A stretch of DNA of 64,000 nucleotides from Mansonella perstans (lineage: Eukaryota; Nematoda; Chromadorea; Rhabditida; Onchocercidae), in NCBI GenBank assembly GCA_037074765.1, contig JBAMDO010000039.1, positions 62,001 through 126,000 on the forward strand, written 5' to 3'. The number at the start of each line of letters is the position of its first letter. Positions within the stretch are counted from its first letter, which is position 1. This document shows, one piece after another, positions 51,401 to 64,000 of the stretch. The notes under the pieces are model-generated. The model had not been told where the DNA came from. It did no database searches and worked only from the letters and a program-made list of their open reading frames with translations. The translations under genes were made by a program, and so were the position numbers.

Positions 51401-54400
51401 AAAAATTTAGATCAAAGAATTTCAAAATTTAACAGTGACAAATTCAATTGTTTTTATAATTCTTTTAGGAACAAACAACATTAATGATACGAAATATTTT
51501 TCAACAACCGATTTTTGAAATCCCTAAAAAAATTTCCTTAGCAATGCGGAATGTCAAGTTATTTTTATTTTATCATATAAAAAACCGAGCTTAAATTGCT
51601 TTCATTGAACTGAAATTTTAAGCAAATATTTGAGATAATATTCTGTTTGATGAAAGTTTGAGATAATCACCTATTAGAATGTGCAAATAATGGTGAAAAA
51701 TTTGCTAATTGAGCATTAATAATGATAAATGAATGAATGGCATATGAATGAATGGTTAATTTCACTTCTGCATAAATTCAAATTATATCAAAAAAGGAAA
51801 ATAATTCAAACGAGTGATTATCCAAATATTCATTTTTAATAATTAATTCTTAAAATGAATTACTGAGTCATTTTAAAGCCTAATATTACAAGAAAGATCA
51901 ATTTTGAAAAGATAAGGAATAAAATAGGATATATTAATTGATTTATGAATTAATAATATTACAATATGTTATAACATATAATGCATTCGGAGAATGAGAG
52001 AATACTTACAGAAAGAGAAAAGGGAATTGTTGATGAGAAGTGTTTCAATAATAAGATAAAATTTTGAGTGATATTTCTGAGGTTAGTTATTTGATATAGA
52101 CGTGTGAAGAAATAGAAATGAAAGGCTGGAAAGGTGGATGGATGGAAGAAAGAAAGAATCAAAAACTGAACAGGTGTTCACAATACTGCTACACCTCATA
52201 TGAAGGCATCGATTATAGTCTCAAAAAGATAAAGTTGGTAAAATTTCGAGCCATCAAATAGTATATCATGAAGTGTGGAATTATGACAAATAGCTTCTGG
52301 AGATTTAAAATGTGAAACATAAACAAGAAAATATTGTGAGCGTTAATATTAATTTACATTTGTTCAGTAATTTAAAAATCACAAAATATTTTTAGAAAAT
52401 TTCTTCCATCAAATTTTAATTAAATGATTGAACGAATAATTTTTTAATTCTGTTATTGACTAAAATTCTAACCAAAATTTATAAAAAATCGCGATAAATC
52501 TGTCACTAATTTAGAAGAATTCAAGAAAAACTTTCAGAATCTGTTGAGGTAGTGCAAAAAAAATGTACTGCAAAAAAAGTCTAACTTTTTGAATGATTAT
52601 CAATATCATAAGAAATGGAAATAATAGCAATAATAATATCATCTGGCTAAACTATTATTTTGTTACAACTACAAAGAACAAAAAAGCCTCCTTCAAAAAT
52701 ACTATAATTTTATGCATAATTCATTGATCAGAACAGATAGTATGGGAGGAAAAATTTGAAGCAAAAAAAACAAAAAAGGAAGTATTCTTTAAGAAATAGC
52801 AGTGGCACTTTTTATATCGCACTTGACAACGAGTACTCACTTTGTTGTGTATTTTATGAAGCGTAAATTATTAGTGGTATCGTTTTTGTTCTCTTGATGA
52901 AAAACTTCAAAGAAATCGCCAAAGTTCGATCGATAACATTATAGATCGCATCAGTATTTCTCAAGTTTTTTTCTTCTTTAAACCGGAAAACGGTTTGACA
53001 TGAAAGGAATATTTCATAACATCAGGAAAGACTAAATGATTGTAGAGTACTTGTGGTTAAAAGGATATCTCTTATCTCTACATTTATCATCGATCAAGTC
53101 AATAATATGGATGAAAATCTAGAAAAAAAGAGTAAACTCATAAGATTTGATTTCATTAAACAAACGAATTTAATTCCTTTATTCCAGCACTTATAAATTC
53201 GATATGTAGTCAGTCAAATTTGCTGTCAGAAAGGTGCATCTTATTCTTTATCGCATTTTAATTACAATTAGTGATTCCAATAATTCCCTGTAGTACGATT
53301 TACTTCAATATTTTTATCGTTCCCCAGTGATTTGAAGAAAACCTTATGTAATTTTATCAAAAAACACAAGAAAATTAATGATGACATTAAAGAAGCGGAA
53401 ATAAAATTATAATTACTCAAAATTTAAAAAAATGAATAAAATTGTAAAGATGAGAATCGCAAAAATGAAAAAAAAAATTAAGAAAAAGAAGAAAGAAAAA
53501 AGTGAGCAAAAAAAAGGATACCTTATTAAAGCATATAGAATGGATAAAGGTCCGATATCAAAAAGTATTTTCAAAACCTTTTCAAACATTCATAATGGTC
53601 ACACTTATATTTATTCTATATCTTTGTGCTCTAATTTTGATCGCCATTCTGAATACGTCATATGAAAATTAATTAATTGAAAATTCGGAAATTGCAAAAG
53701 AAGAAATATTCTCATTTAATAATTATTAGTGAAATGTAACAATTCTTGACCATTTCAAGTAAATTGACTTGAATTTTAGTTCAACATTCTCAATTTGCAC
53801 TAGTTAATTCAAACCGCCAAGTTCTATTTAATGATGAAGATAGCAATAATAATTCAAATTTGTGGTAGGATTCAAATGATATTTCACTTTGCAGGTCTAT
53901 AAGAATAAAATTTTCACAGAACATAAACAGAACGCTTTCTCTATTTAAGATTATTTGTTATATTTTTGTAATAATCATTATTTTCCCGATTTATAACTAT
54001 CTTTCTGCTAATTCCTTATGCCAAAATATATTTTATGAAGTTATGCATTGATAAAAAATTATTTAAGACATATATGACAATATCTTTTTCAACTTTTGCT
54101 TCAATTATGATAAAATTATTGTGAAAAAAGAAAAAGAAAAGCACAAAAAGGGGATCAAAGGCATGGAAAGCCATAGAGAGAGAATTTGTCAGGAAACAAA
54201 CTTTACATAATACATGACGGAACAAAATGTTATCACGAGTAAGTGCCATTGAATTAAATAGATTATATGACAGAAAAAACACAAAAATTTAATGAAAGAA
54301 AAATCTTGAAAATAATTTTTAATAATTCTGTGGATATTTTAAAAAAGTAAATTAAAAGCAGTCATTTCTTGCATGACATATAAAAAACGCTATTCGTTTC

Positions 54401-55338
54401 ATTCTTTTTTTAATTCGCATGTTTGGCCATTAATCTTTTATTTTTCATTTACTTATTTAATGAAATATTATTTTACAGCTAGAGATAAGAAGAAAGTAAC
54501 AAGAGTGCAAGCGCTGCTGGAATTTAATGACATATCTAGTGAAAATATATTAAATAGAAGAGTACCCTCATTGCGGAATGTTTCTCTCATTTTTCCGAAA
54601 CTTTTCTTTTATTTGTGGAATTATGCGAAATAATTGTTAAGCTATTCAATATTGCTTAGCTAATTAAAGCTATTTTTAGTAATCAAAATTTTATTTAATA
54701 TATATCACAACACAGAAATTTGAGTGAAAATTCAACACAAAAATTTGAGTGAAAATTTAAGAAATTTTAAAAACGGATTAAGAAAATAATGTGATAACGA
54801 GCACTATGAATTATAATAAAAGTAATAATAATAGTTACAATAATGATACTGATAACATAATTTTGAAAATATAAGAAAGCAAGAAAAGATGTAAGCAATC
54901 TTCTTAATTTAGCTATGCTGATTTTAAGTTTGTCTATTTAGGGCATCTATCTGCCTTTCAGTCATCAATTGTCAATATTGGCAATTGTTACTTTGAAATT
55001 AACGACTGGAGTAAATATACGGATAACAAATACTATGAAAAAGTAGCAATCGATACACAACTGGTAATATTAGTAATTGTTGAAAAATTCTAACAAAATT
55101 CTCTACAACCATTTATTACTAAAGAATTGAGGGATAGTTTTATCTGATTTTCCTACATATGATAAATTTAGAATATGAAGTGCTGGCATCTTTAATTAAA
55201 TTACCTCATAAATTTCGAGCCATTTAAGTGATGCAAGAAGTCTTTGGCAGTTTTGTGATGAAAACGGTCAATAGGGCGGCGAAACAATACAACCGTCGTT
55301 GAAGTGGATGTGGTAGCAGCTAGTCCAGAATTTTCCAT
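36403..55338 (-). CDS. RAP1GAP: Rap1 GTPase-activating protein with GoLoco motif
   Basis: Switches off Rap by stimulating GTP hydrolysis. Sixteen exons: 55338-55205, 49524-49368, 48800-48720, 41994-41929, 41517-41320, 40699-40555, 40379-40204, 39983-39885, 39532-39350, 39188-39084, 38898-38740, 38482-38334, 38178-37990, 37429-37310, 36932-36711, 36547-36403. Phases agree, giving 775 residues without the optional exons at 45138 and 42461. A GoLoco motif (about 100-117, [15 protein letters not shown]) would bind G-alpha-i. The GAP domain spans about 205-500, with [26 protein letters not shown] and [14 protein letters not shown]; Asn405 matches the catalytic Asn thumb. [14 protein letters not shown] and [13 protein letters not shown] follow, then a Ser-rich tail starting RSRSLSQD and a coiled coil at about 665-745. 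One intron uses a GC donor. Identification is secure; the 5' end and exon choice are less so. Confidence 0.93.
37945..37961. repeat. TA dinucleotide repeat
   Basis: A short (TA)n run in a RapGAP intron just 3' of the exon ending at 37990. Simple repeat. Confidence 0.8.
40549..40555 (-). other. Non-canonical GC splice donor in RapGAP
   Basis: On the minus strand the exon ends CCTGCTTCTG and the intron begins GCAATC. Only this junction gives the phase-1 join to the next exon (40379) and the conserved HEIVPAS-ALADRP sequence aligning with the family. No GT donor nearby keeps frame. The intron ends in TTTTAG, so it is a GC-AG intron. Confidence 0.7.
42461..43233 (-). CDS. Optional 773-nt RapGAP exon, possible internal first exon
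   Basis: Long minus-strand frame between an AAAACAG acceptor and a GAT|GTAAGA donor, encoding about 257 residues. It enters in phase 1 and exits in phase 0, so it joins the exon at 41994 in frame. It does not fit directly behind the GoLoco exon (phase 0), which would give an early stop, but fits behind the 43-nt candidate exon at 45138-45180. An ATG at 43219 lies 14 nt inside the acceptor, so the exon could also start a trans-spliced isoform lacking GoLoco (about 904 residues). The product has a basic start, a (SD)n / D-E-rich tract around its middle and a later Arg/Lys- and Ser-rich part; I recognise no domain. Its length and the two fitting splice sites make it very likely to be coding. Confidence 0.75.
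43344..43421. repeat. Tandem ACGATTGTTATTATTATT-type repeat
   Basis: Three copies of ACGATT followed by variable (ATT)n, lengths unequal. It lies 110 bp upstream (gene sense) of the 773-nt exon. Confidence 0.85.
44933..44987. repeat. Triplicated AACTTCATTTATATACT unit
   Basis: Three exact 17-bp copies at 44933, 44950 and 44971, the last after a 4-bp spacer. Intronic. Confidence 0.85.
45009..45031. repeat. TA dinucleotide repeat
   Basis: About 11 TA units within the RapGAP intron. Simple repeat. Confidence 0.85.
45138..45180 (-). CDS. Candidate 43-nt RapGAP exon linking GoLoco to the 773-nt exon
   Basis: On the minus strand TTTGCGTGCAG is followed by 43 nt encoding [14 protein letters not shown] and a GTGCAA donor. 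It accepts phase 0 and leaves phase 1, exactly what is needed between the GoLoco exon (48720) and the 773-nt exon (43233). Together the two exons add 816 nt, or 272 codons, giving a 1047-residue form. The donor is weak and the exon is short, so this rests on phase logic. Confidence 0.45.
49525..55204. other. RapGAP first intron
   Basis: A 5.7-kb AT-rich intron separating the first coding exon from the second. I see no further exon that fits the phase-2 junction. Short plus- and minus-strand open frames (for example 50949-51212, 53432-53665, 54016-54282) are Lys- or Phe-rich and look random. Confidence 0.6.
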
Positions 55339-55353
55339 TAATAGACGCAACTG
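55339..55353 (-). promoter_or_regulatory. Probable spliced-leader acceptor of RapGAP
   Basis: On the minus strand ACGACAG ends at 55351 and is followed by a 12-nt leader before the ATG at 55338. It could instead be the acceptor of a 5' UTR exon further upstream. Confidence 0.5.
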
Positions 55354-58296
55354 TCGTATATATATTTGCAATATAAGCTGTTATTTTATCGATGCTTTAG
55401 TCAGAAATTTTCCCAAAAACTATCAATAATAAACAAGATAATAGATTGATTTTGCCCAGATATTTCTAAAATATTTTGAAAACTTTCCCAAAATTTTCAT
55501 GCTTATGAAACTGTTTTCATGCTTGACAAACAATGTACTAATAAATAAATAATATTGGCAGAAAAACAAAAAATATAACTATAATAAAAAATCCTAACTT
55601 ATTTCTTTTCAAATATCTTCTAGAGAAAGAAAAAAAAGTAGAGAATGGTGGCCAGCAAATATTTATTCTAATTGAAATTTTGCTCAGATAATTAATTGTT
55701 AGAGGAAGATACAAAAGGAAAAAAAAAATAGTAATGAAGTATGAAAATCATAAAAATTATGTTGTATTTTAAAAAAGAAAAATGGATAAAATAAGAATAG
55801 TTTTGTTCATTTGCATTGTTATTTTTGCTATGAATAAAAATCCTAAATTTTTAAATATTTGCTGCAGGTAGAATCAATACTAAAAGTTCTTTTTTAAGAG
55901 GAAGTAATTAATAATCGTTATTTCTCAGCATTTCATTAGCTATGCATTATTATATTTCTTACCATCTCTTGATATTATTCGCTTTTTCTTGTAAAATTTA
56001 TTAATCAAATGAATGTTCAAATTAATAGTACAATAACGAAGCAATGATAGCTAATTCCCGTTAATTGTTAAATCCCATAATGATATATGAGACAGTTTAT
56101 TTTTTTAAGTACCAATCTATTGCTTAATTCCCAATCATTTTCTTCCTACCTTATATATTTTGCTATGCTCAGTCAATCACAAATTAAAAAAGTATTTCTG
56201 AGACAAAGATAAATAATTAAATGGAAGTAGGAGTATTGTTTCAGATTCCATTTACACCGAATATTTCATTGCATCCACTGATCATCTTCTTCTATCCGTC
56301 GAAGATTAAATTTTATAACTTTTTTCTTAACCAAGTTTCTTTCTTCAGATATTTTATGGCACTATACTTTAAAATAATTTTGAAAAACAGTTCAAGTGAA
56401 GTAAAATACTTTTGAAAAATAGTTCAAGTGAAGGATGAAGTTATGCAAAATATGTAAACTGTGTATACGAAAAAGTTTCTATGCAAACAAGATGTTAAAA
56501 TAATGATTACTCATCACAGTAAATATCCTGGATTAAAGCAATTAATTACAGGAGAGTTTCTTAATTCAATTTTCAATAGTTTTATTAAACCAAAACTTTG
56601 CCCAATATTTTATTAAAGAAAAGTGGAATACGGGAATACGCAATATTATTGATTCCGCTTCCTTCTTTCTTTTAAATGAATTTGCCGCAAAAAAAGAAAA
56701 ATTGTAAAAACAACCTTTTTACAATCTTCGGCTGAGAATTTATTACATAAAAATAGGATCATCCAATTGATATTGCTGAATCGCCCAGCAATAGGAAATG
56801 TATTCCGAAAGAAATATTTGAAATTGTAAGTTTAAGAAAAAACAAGCACTATTTGAAATAATTGGATGCTGCAAAAATAGTCCATGGAAAATTAAAATAA
56901 TAAACAATATACTGAAATTTTCTCTTCTTTCAAACTGTCTCGTAATGAGTTTTTTCGTTTTTCAGAAGAAATTCAAAACAGATTTCAAGAATTTTATTCA
57001 ATTTATTTGCAAATAAAAACACAAACATAAACATTTTCGTGACCTTGTCCGAGCAAAGTAAACCATTAGAAGGTAGCCGAAATATTTCAAATGAGACAGA
57101 TCATCCATATCAATCCATCAACCGTTACCTCTCAGAATTATTCTAACTCTTCTCTTAATTGACATTAGGTCGAGGTCGGACAAAATTGGATATTCGAAGA
57201 TGAGAAAACTTTGAATATAAAAGAATTTTAAAGAGTTTAACCTGAGAAAGGTATAAACACTTATGAATATCCAATTTTATTAATGGAAATTTATTTTTCA
57301 TTTTAGAATGAATGGGAAAAAATTCAGGCCAAAGTTAGCAATTAGTATTTTTATAGTAGGAATTCATTGTATGTTCATCCGTTTTTGCAAAAGTCATTTA
57401 ATTATTCAACGAATTAAGAAATTATGAGGAAAAAATTCAAATTTGAAAATGTTTTTGTATAATTAGAGTAATCGAAGCTAACTAAATCAAATCAGACCAC
57501 ATTAAAACTGAATCAGTCAATCGTCAAGCTCGATGTCATCATTAATTAATAATCTTAGGCGTAACAGCGAGACATTAATAACATTTTTTTGTGATAACGA
57601 TAATGATAGGATTACGAGAGAAGAAAATTTAGAAAAAAAAATTTTCATTAGGATATAGCTTTGAAGTAGCTGCAGAATTTTAACTTGAAATAGCTGAAGA
57701 ACTGTTGCTCTTGCCGAAAACTATCAATAACAGCAATGAAATAAAAATGTTCTCACTTCACAGATCAAATTTTAATAATAGCAAACTAAAAATATGAAAT
57801 AATCTTACAAAATATGTGGAAAAAGTTTTTGAACAAACGAAATTATTTGAAGGAAAGCAGACGACAAAGAGGAGAAAGAGCGAACGAAAATGAATTCAAT
57901 TTTGAAACCAAACCTTGGGAATTTGCTTTAAATATTCATGCATTCATACACATACATCTCACACCTGTCAAATCCAACTCTCTATTTGAGAGCATAATTT
58001 TTATGAAGAAACTTATCGCCTTACTCATTTTCCATTCTCTCTCTTCATCCATTTTGTTATCATCTCGGCCTTTCTCTAAGTGTTTAACAGTCCAAAAAAA
58101 ATGATAAAGCTTCAAAAAAAAAAAAAAAAAATGATAACGACGATGGCTGTTGACAGCTGGAAAGTTGATGGTTGCCGGACAACGGATGAATGATAAATGA
58201 GTAAGCAGATGAAAAACGTTGAATTTATAAAATTAGAACTTTTAATGGAAAATTATTTCTTTTTTATCCTTCTATCTCGAGTATTATTTCTTTTCA

Positions 58297-58322
58297 TTTT
58301 TTTTTTTTTTTTTTTTTTTTTT
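58297..58322. repeat. 26-base poly(T) run
   Basis: An uninterrupted T tract; a poly(A) run lies about 170 bp to its left at 58114-58130. The pair of opposed homopolymers flanks the less AT-rich patch at 58138-58192. Confidence 0.9.
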
Positions 58323-60893
58323 GCATAAAGAAATGAAAATAATACGAAAGTTTTTCTTATGCCTCATCTTTTCCAGAAGCAAATTGCTATAACCGTCGAT
58401 CATTCGTTTAATTTTTAAGATATCTTTGTGCTTTTTTAAATTTTCATAATTTTGGGAGATTAATCATTTAGTTATGCAATTATTACCAATTTCATTCTTT
58501 ATGAATTATTCAGAAACGAAAATTTTTGAAATTTTTTAACCGATAAAAGCATGAAATGTCAAAGTATACAATTACGTTAGGAAATTTTATAGGCATGCAT
58601 TTCAAGGAGAGGTACAGAAGGAGTTTTAATGGTTTCTTTTTCATCTCTTTATTATCATCGTAATATGGTAGAATAAACAAAACAGCTCCTTTTGTCTTTC
58701 TTTTCTTTTTTGAATTCTGATGTATTGAATATTTAGGGAATCGGTGAAGCGTTAAGACTAGGCTTATTATTTAGTCCTATTATGCTCAACTCATTCTATC
58801 ATTACTCAAATATGCTGGAGAAGAATTAAAAATATATTAATCTTGGATTCAAATGGAGGAACGAAAAAAACAACTTAAAAATTTTCAAAGAAATCAATAA
58901 TTCGCTAAAGAGAAGCAAAAGTCAAGTAGACGCAGTTTAAATTTAAATTATGAATACACGCAATTAATAAATTCAAAAATACACGCAATTAATAAATTGA
59001 TTTTAAAGTATATTTGCAATTTCTATTGAAATGTTTATATTGCATGTATGACGAAGTATAAGTGCAATTACTGCACTATTTTAGTCAGTTTCTGTTATCT
59101 GCTTTGTCTGACCACTGAAAAGATTAGCGGAAAGCACAAATTAATTTTTTTTTCCGGTTTTTTCATGTAACAAAAAAAGAAAATAAAAAACTCAGTTTTT
59201 ATCACTTTTCAAAAAAAGGCCGAAAATAAAAGAAAAAGAAAGGGGAAAACTAATTACAGTTTTTTTGCCAGACAAATACAGTACAATAAACGAGGAATTA
59301 AGTTTTTCGACAAATTTCTGTACCTTTTGCCTACTACGACAAAAAGAAAAAAAAAGAAATGGAAAAACGAAATTGGAAAAATTTCTTATACAGGCGATAT
59401 CATAATTTAAAAATATTTTAGAATGTATTCGATTAATAATTATTAAAAACGAGGAAAATTATAAAATATTGAGCGAAATCATGAAGTAGCAAAGATCAAT
59501 TTGGTAAATTTACATTTCCGGAAAAGAATTTACAATTAGTTTCAAAATTTGTCATTCTTTTTGCATAGTTTGTTAGACATAGATAATCTTTCTAGAATTT
59601 TTCTCCACCATTAATTACACCGTACCTTTTTATTTCCCAGTAATCTTCGCATAAATGTATTCATTTCAGATGATAGAAACAAATCTTCACTTCTGAATAA
59701 AATTAAGTCTTAGGAAGAAACATTTATAGTAATGAAAAATAATATTAAAAGGATTTTTATTATTGACAAAAATAATGCTAAAGCATCTTAAATATTTAAA
59801 AAAACTTTTTGTATTAATTCTTAACAATAATGATTCTTTCTTTCAAATAAAACTGAAAAATTTTATTTTAAATTTAAAAATCTTAGAAATCGAGAATAAG
59901 TATGGCATTGCAAAAAATGATACACTCGACACATGCAAGAGCAAGCTTTGTCAAATAAAAATGGCTCAGTCTAATTTAAACATCTTCTTTAGCCAAATAT
60001 CCTCTTTATTTTAATTAATTTAATTGACTCACAATTGGTTTAATCGTCATATATATTAAAATTGATTAGAATTTTCATATGATAAGAATAATAATAATTT
60101 AGAAAATATTTTACAAAAATTAAATTTCAAATTTCAAGCGCGCATTCAGATTTAGAATTTAATAATTTTATTATCAGTTTTAATTGTATAACAAAGATAT
60201 GCTAAATATGATAATGACTAAATGCTAATGAAATTGAATAACTTTTCAGCGTTATCAATGTGATAATAGAGAAATTAGAAAAATGAATAAAATTTGAGTA
60301 GAGTTGAAGTTTGACTAAATATTCACAAGAAAGATGCTTGAACGAAAATTTTAAAAGACATTGCAAAAATTTATCCTGATAAGAGGCAAATTTTTTATCA
60401 TTCTATTACTAGTTAAAATATGATTAAATATTGAAAATATATTGATATTTTTCATGATATTGTAGGCAACATAATGCAGTTCACGTTACCGCAACAGAAA
60501 TATGTGCTGCGGTAATATGATACAAGGCACTATATTGGTCAAATAACTGATATGGGAAGTATAGAAACAATTTTTGATTTTATAGCCTTTGCATTCAAAG
60601 GAAAAAAGAAAAGCAAAAAAACGAACTGGTTTGAAGACATTTAAAGATGTATCTAAGAAAGGATGCATGATATTTGAGTCTGAGTAATGTATGAGTAATA
60701 TTTTTAGTTAATCTGAATTAAAAGCAGTTTTGAACAGGAAAAAATAAGAGAAAAGGAAATGAAAGAGAGAAAAGAAAGAAAAAAATGTAAGTTTTAATTT
60801 CAAAACGAGAAAGAAAGAAAAAAGAGAAAATTGCCAGTTTTTTTCAATTTTTACTTATTATTTAATACATTTCTGACAGGAATGAAACATGTT

Positions 60894-60985
60894 CATGCAG
60901 CTATGATTAATTCAAAAAATTCGTTCTTGAGATTTAATTCATGCAACTATGATTAATTCAAAAAATTCATTTTTAAGATTTAATA
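60894..60985. repeat. 46-bp tandem duplication
   Basis: CATGCA(G/A)CTATGATTAATTC followed by AAAAAATTC and a T-rich end occurs at 60894 and 60940, with only a few mismatches. No gene overlaps. Confidence 0.85.
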
Positions 60986-63900
60986 AAAAAATATTGATTT
61001 AGTTTAAATGTGCAATGCTTCCTTTTTTTCTTTCAATGGTAAAAGATTCTCGTCATCAGTGCAGGTATGCAAAATGAAAGTAAATTTTTGAAATGAACAA
61101 AAAAGCTAAAAGCATTTCAATAAATGATGCAAATGTAAATTATCTACATCTTTTCTCATTATAGCATTCAATCAATCAATCATAAATTACTTTCCGAATA
61201 CAATTTTTTGAAATTTTGTCGGAAAAAATCTTTTTAAGGAATTTATTGCGAAATAATTCATTGCTTGAAAATTTTTCCGGAAAATGAGGGGAACAGAACT
61301 GATTAAAATAATAGAAAAAAGCTGATAATCAAATTTATTAGTAGTAACTATGACAAATACAATGCAAATTATCATTAATTCAAAATAATTTATATTCATT
61401 TTCATTATTCACTTGATGATTATCAGCTGTTTCATTATTGCAATTCATCAATGTCATATTCATTCCTTTGACCTTTCCAATTCAGTAAATAAACAATTTT
61501 TCAATTATTCCCATAATATTCACGCAATAGCAAAGATTTTAAATTGAAAAAAGCAGGGAAAAGTTACCTACAAAAATAATTTTTTTTTTATGGAAATGAA
61601 ACGTTGGAAAAATAAAAATAAAGTTTATAGTTCTCCGATTGAGGAGAAAATGGAAAAAGAAGAGAAGAGAAGAAAAGCCAGTATAAATGTCTGAAACGGG
61701 GAGGGTGGAGTTAAAGATTTCACGAGTGGAAATCTTAATAAAATTAAGAAAGATCACAAAGGAGTAGAAACTGTGAAATGAATGGGAAAGAATGGTTAAA
61801 GAACGAAAAAAATATCTTAAAAAAGTTGAAAATGAAAATTTTTCTTGAAAAGCAATAAGTTTCGAAGTTGTAAAAGCACTACAAAGCCATTATCACTACA
61901 TATTTAAATTACCATATGATTTTAAAATTTCTGCAAAAAGTTGTTAAAATTAAGAGAAAAATGAGGAAATTTCTTGAACTTTAGTTCTAAGTCATGTGTT
62001 GATTTTTTGAAAATGACAAATCAGCAAAGAAGTGAAATCATTTCTGCGGCATTTGATTTTCCGATTTATTTCAATTATATATTCCAATAAATGACTGAAA
62101 GAAATATTTTGATCCAGTAGCTAGATGGAAGAAGTTATATTTTAATAAAGCAACTAGAAGAAATTTTTCTGCTTTTTCTTTTTCTACAATTAATCGTTAT
62201 TCCTAAAAGATTAATTGCTGATGTGTTTAACTAAGCAAATTTTTACATTCTTAAACATTTCAAGCCTTTTTCTCCTTTCATCTTATTTGCTATTATTTCA
62301 CAGAAATATTACAGCTTTTTAGGAAACTCATAATTTTCTAATTGCAGTTTTGCATAATAGATGCATACATCGGAAAATCGAAAATTAGTCATCATCGGAA
62401 AGTTGCGAATGGCGAAGGATTAGAAAATGGCGAAGACAAATGCAAAAACTTGGAATTAAAAAAGGAAAAATTAGCGGTTGAAGCAGTAGTAAAGCAATCG
62501 AAATAAACGTTAAAGCAGAACTGAGAGAAACGTTTTCTCGTTTTTTTTAAAAAAAAAATCTTCGTTTTTTGTAACAAATAGAAAAAAAGAGGTGAAAAAT
62601 CGTTTTCATTGATTCGCTTTGCTGTTAGTTGTGTTATGTGTTTTTTTTTCTAAATCTTTTAATGTTTATTTACTTGTTTGTTTATATGCTTACTTCTTAC
62701 TTTTTTTATCAGAACAGCAATTTGTAATTTATTCACAAAAATGGAAGGAAGAAAATAAGGGGAGAAACTGAATTTTGAATTTTATGAAATGCAAAAAATT
62801 TGAGATATTTAATTAGATAATTTCCCAGCATTCGTTCCGCTTAACAGTTAATACCGTAATTGAAAGGAAGAAAATAAGTGCTTTCATTAATCAAAGTCGC
62901 TCAATTCCCCTGGTGAGATTTAAATTTGTCACAGATGGAAGAGGATAAACATTGAAAACAAAAAAAATACGAGTATATATTTAAGGAATGAAAATAATCA
63001 GAAATTTTAAGTTGCAAAAACTTGATTTTCTGAATAAAATGAGACAAAAATTGATCGCAAAGGTAATACCAAATTTATTCATAAATTCATCTGCTTGCTA
63101 AAAAAAAAAGAAAAAAAAACAAAAATATTCTTGGAAGTTTCGACAATATTTTGCTATAATTAGATTACACGCATTTCAGTGAAGATAAGATCCAATAATA
63201 ATTAACATTTTAATTACAGTTGAAACTTTTTCTTTTGGTTTTCAAATATTAAATGAAAAAAGTTTCAGATAAATGTATAAATATTGCTGGAATTGAACTT
63301 TGCTCAGCAATTTTTTTTTATTACTTAAACTTGGAATTTTTTCAAACAATAGAAGCTAATTTTGTCAAAGCTATTACAGTTTCTTATGATTTTATTGAAA
63401 ATATTTGCCAGTTTTATAAAATGTGAAATAAGAAATTATTTTAAAGAAAAGAGTTTTAATCATTTAAGTTTTTGGAAGTATGCATGATTCAATCGAGTCA
63501 GGGCAATCTACAATTAAATTTTTAGTAAATGCAAAAATGCTCCTACTCTAGCCATAATTTTTTCCTATTTTTGAGTAGTTAGATGAAATACAAAGAGCAA
63601 AGGAATACAGATTAACAGAAAATAATTTAAAATTTTACTCATGATAAATTTCATTTCTATAATTTTGTCTGCTCCTCTTAAAGCCGAATCCGTCACTTTA
63701 TGCTACGTTTTCAATATTTTCGTCTGATTAGTTAACGCCAAATCTTAGAGCTTATCTATATCCATCGGAATCTCTCAGTGCATTGAAAAATAATATAGAA
63801 AATTTTATTAATGCTGTTGAAAAGTTAGCTATCTCTCGATCATTGATATCACGCAGCAATTCGCTGCATGTCTACATAGAGCAATATGTTTAGGTAACAG

Positions 63901-64000
63901 AATTGATCTTTATCATCAACCATATCAAAATTTTGAAATAAAAAAATTGAAAAAATTAATATCCAACTAATAGTTGAAATGGTTGAAACTAGAAACTAAT

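Larger units (their letters stand above)
55354..64000. other. Upstream flank without a recognised gene
   Basis: About 8.6 kb upstream of RapGAP. It should contain its promoter, and possibly a non-coding 5' exon. I see no supported exon on either strand. A 96-codon plus-strand frame at 57814-58104 has a hydrophobic middle (MKKLIALLIFHSLSSSILL) but no homology or splice support. A less AT-rich patch at 58138-58192 stands out slightly. Repeats are noted at 58297 and 60894. Confidence 0.55.

Noticed and set aside
57814..58104. 96-codon plus-strand open frame with a signal-like internal segment
   Set aside because: The hydrophobic part is internal, no splice sites or family resemblance support it, and it runs into a homopolymer.

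Overview
The window is AT-rich, intron-rich eukaryotic DNA that reads as a nematode chromosome. Filarial/spirurid origin is an inference from composition, intron size and protein character; the species is not determined. No bacterial, viral or complete transposon gene was recognised. Almost all coding capacity lies in short exons with GT...TTTCAG-type introns, so genes were assembled by joining exons through splice phase and protein homology. A striking shared signature is an acceptor-like AG 2 to 12 nt upstream of the start codon of each of the six assembled genes, as expected for nematode spliced-leader trans-splicing.

Layout. 1-12540: no convincing gene, only low-complexity DNA, a tandem duplication and one weak candidate exon. 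12541-17881 (minus strand): a head-to-tail trio in transcription order: two tandem paralogues of a small two-membrane-segment HIG1-type mitochondrial protein (16750-17881 and 14475-15896), then the RNA polymerase II subunit RPB4 (12541-13903). 17882-22075: a divergent intergenic region with a 38-bp perfect palindrome and 23-bp and 27-bp tandem repeats. 22076-29113 (plus): a 16-exon gene for an 813-residue protein with the ZFC3H1-type C-x7-C-x4-C-x3-H zinc finger (nuclear exosome targeting). 30887-35002 (plus): nine exons for the 48-kDa oligosaccharyltransferase subunit (OST48/DDOST, nematode ostb-1). 36403-55338 (minus): a 19-kb Rap1 GTPase-activating protein gene with a GoLoco motif, an intact catalytic Asn and a C-terminal coiled coil. 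55339-64000: no gene recognised.

The genes are mostly ordinary housekeeping and signalling functions and do not form one pathway: RPB4 acts in transcription, the ZFC3H1-like protein in nuclear RNA decay, OST48 in ER N-glycosylation, the HIG1 pair probably in the inner mitochondrial membrane, and RapGAP in Rap signalling. I found no sign of a wholly new system. The most interesting items are the tandem HIG1 pair with a diverged QRRQ motif, a RapGAP alternative-exon block of 816 nt (43 + 773) that keeps frame and carries a possible internal start, a frame-preserving 30-nt candidate microexon in RPB4, a GC-AG intron in the RapGAP catalytic region, and several intronic or intergenic repeats. All exon coordinates were read by eye and have not been tested against transcripts.
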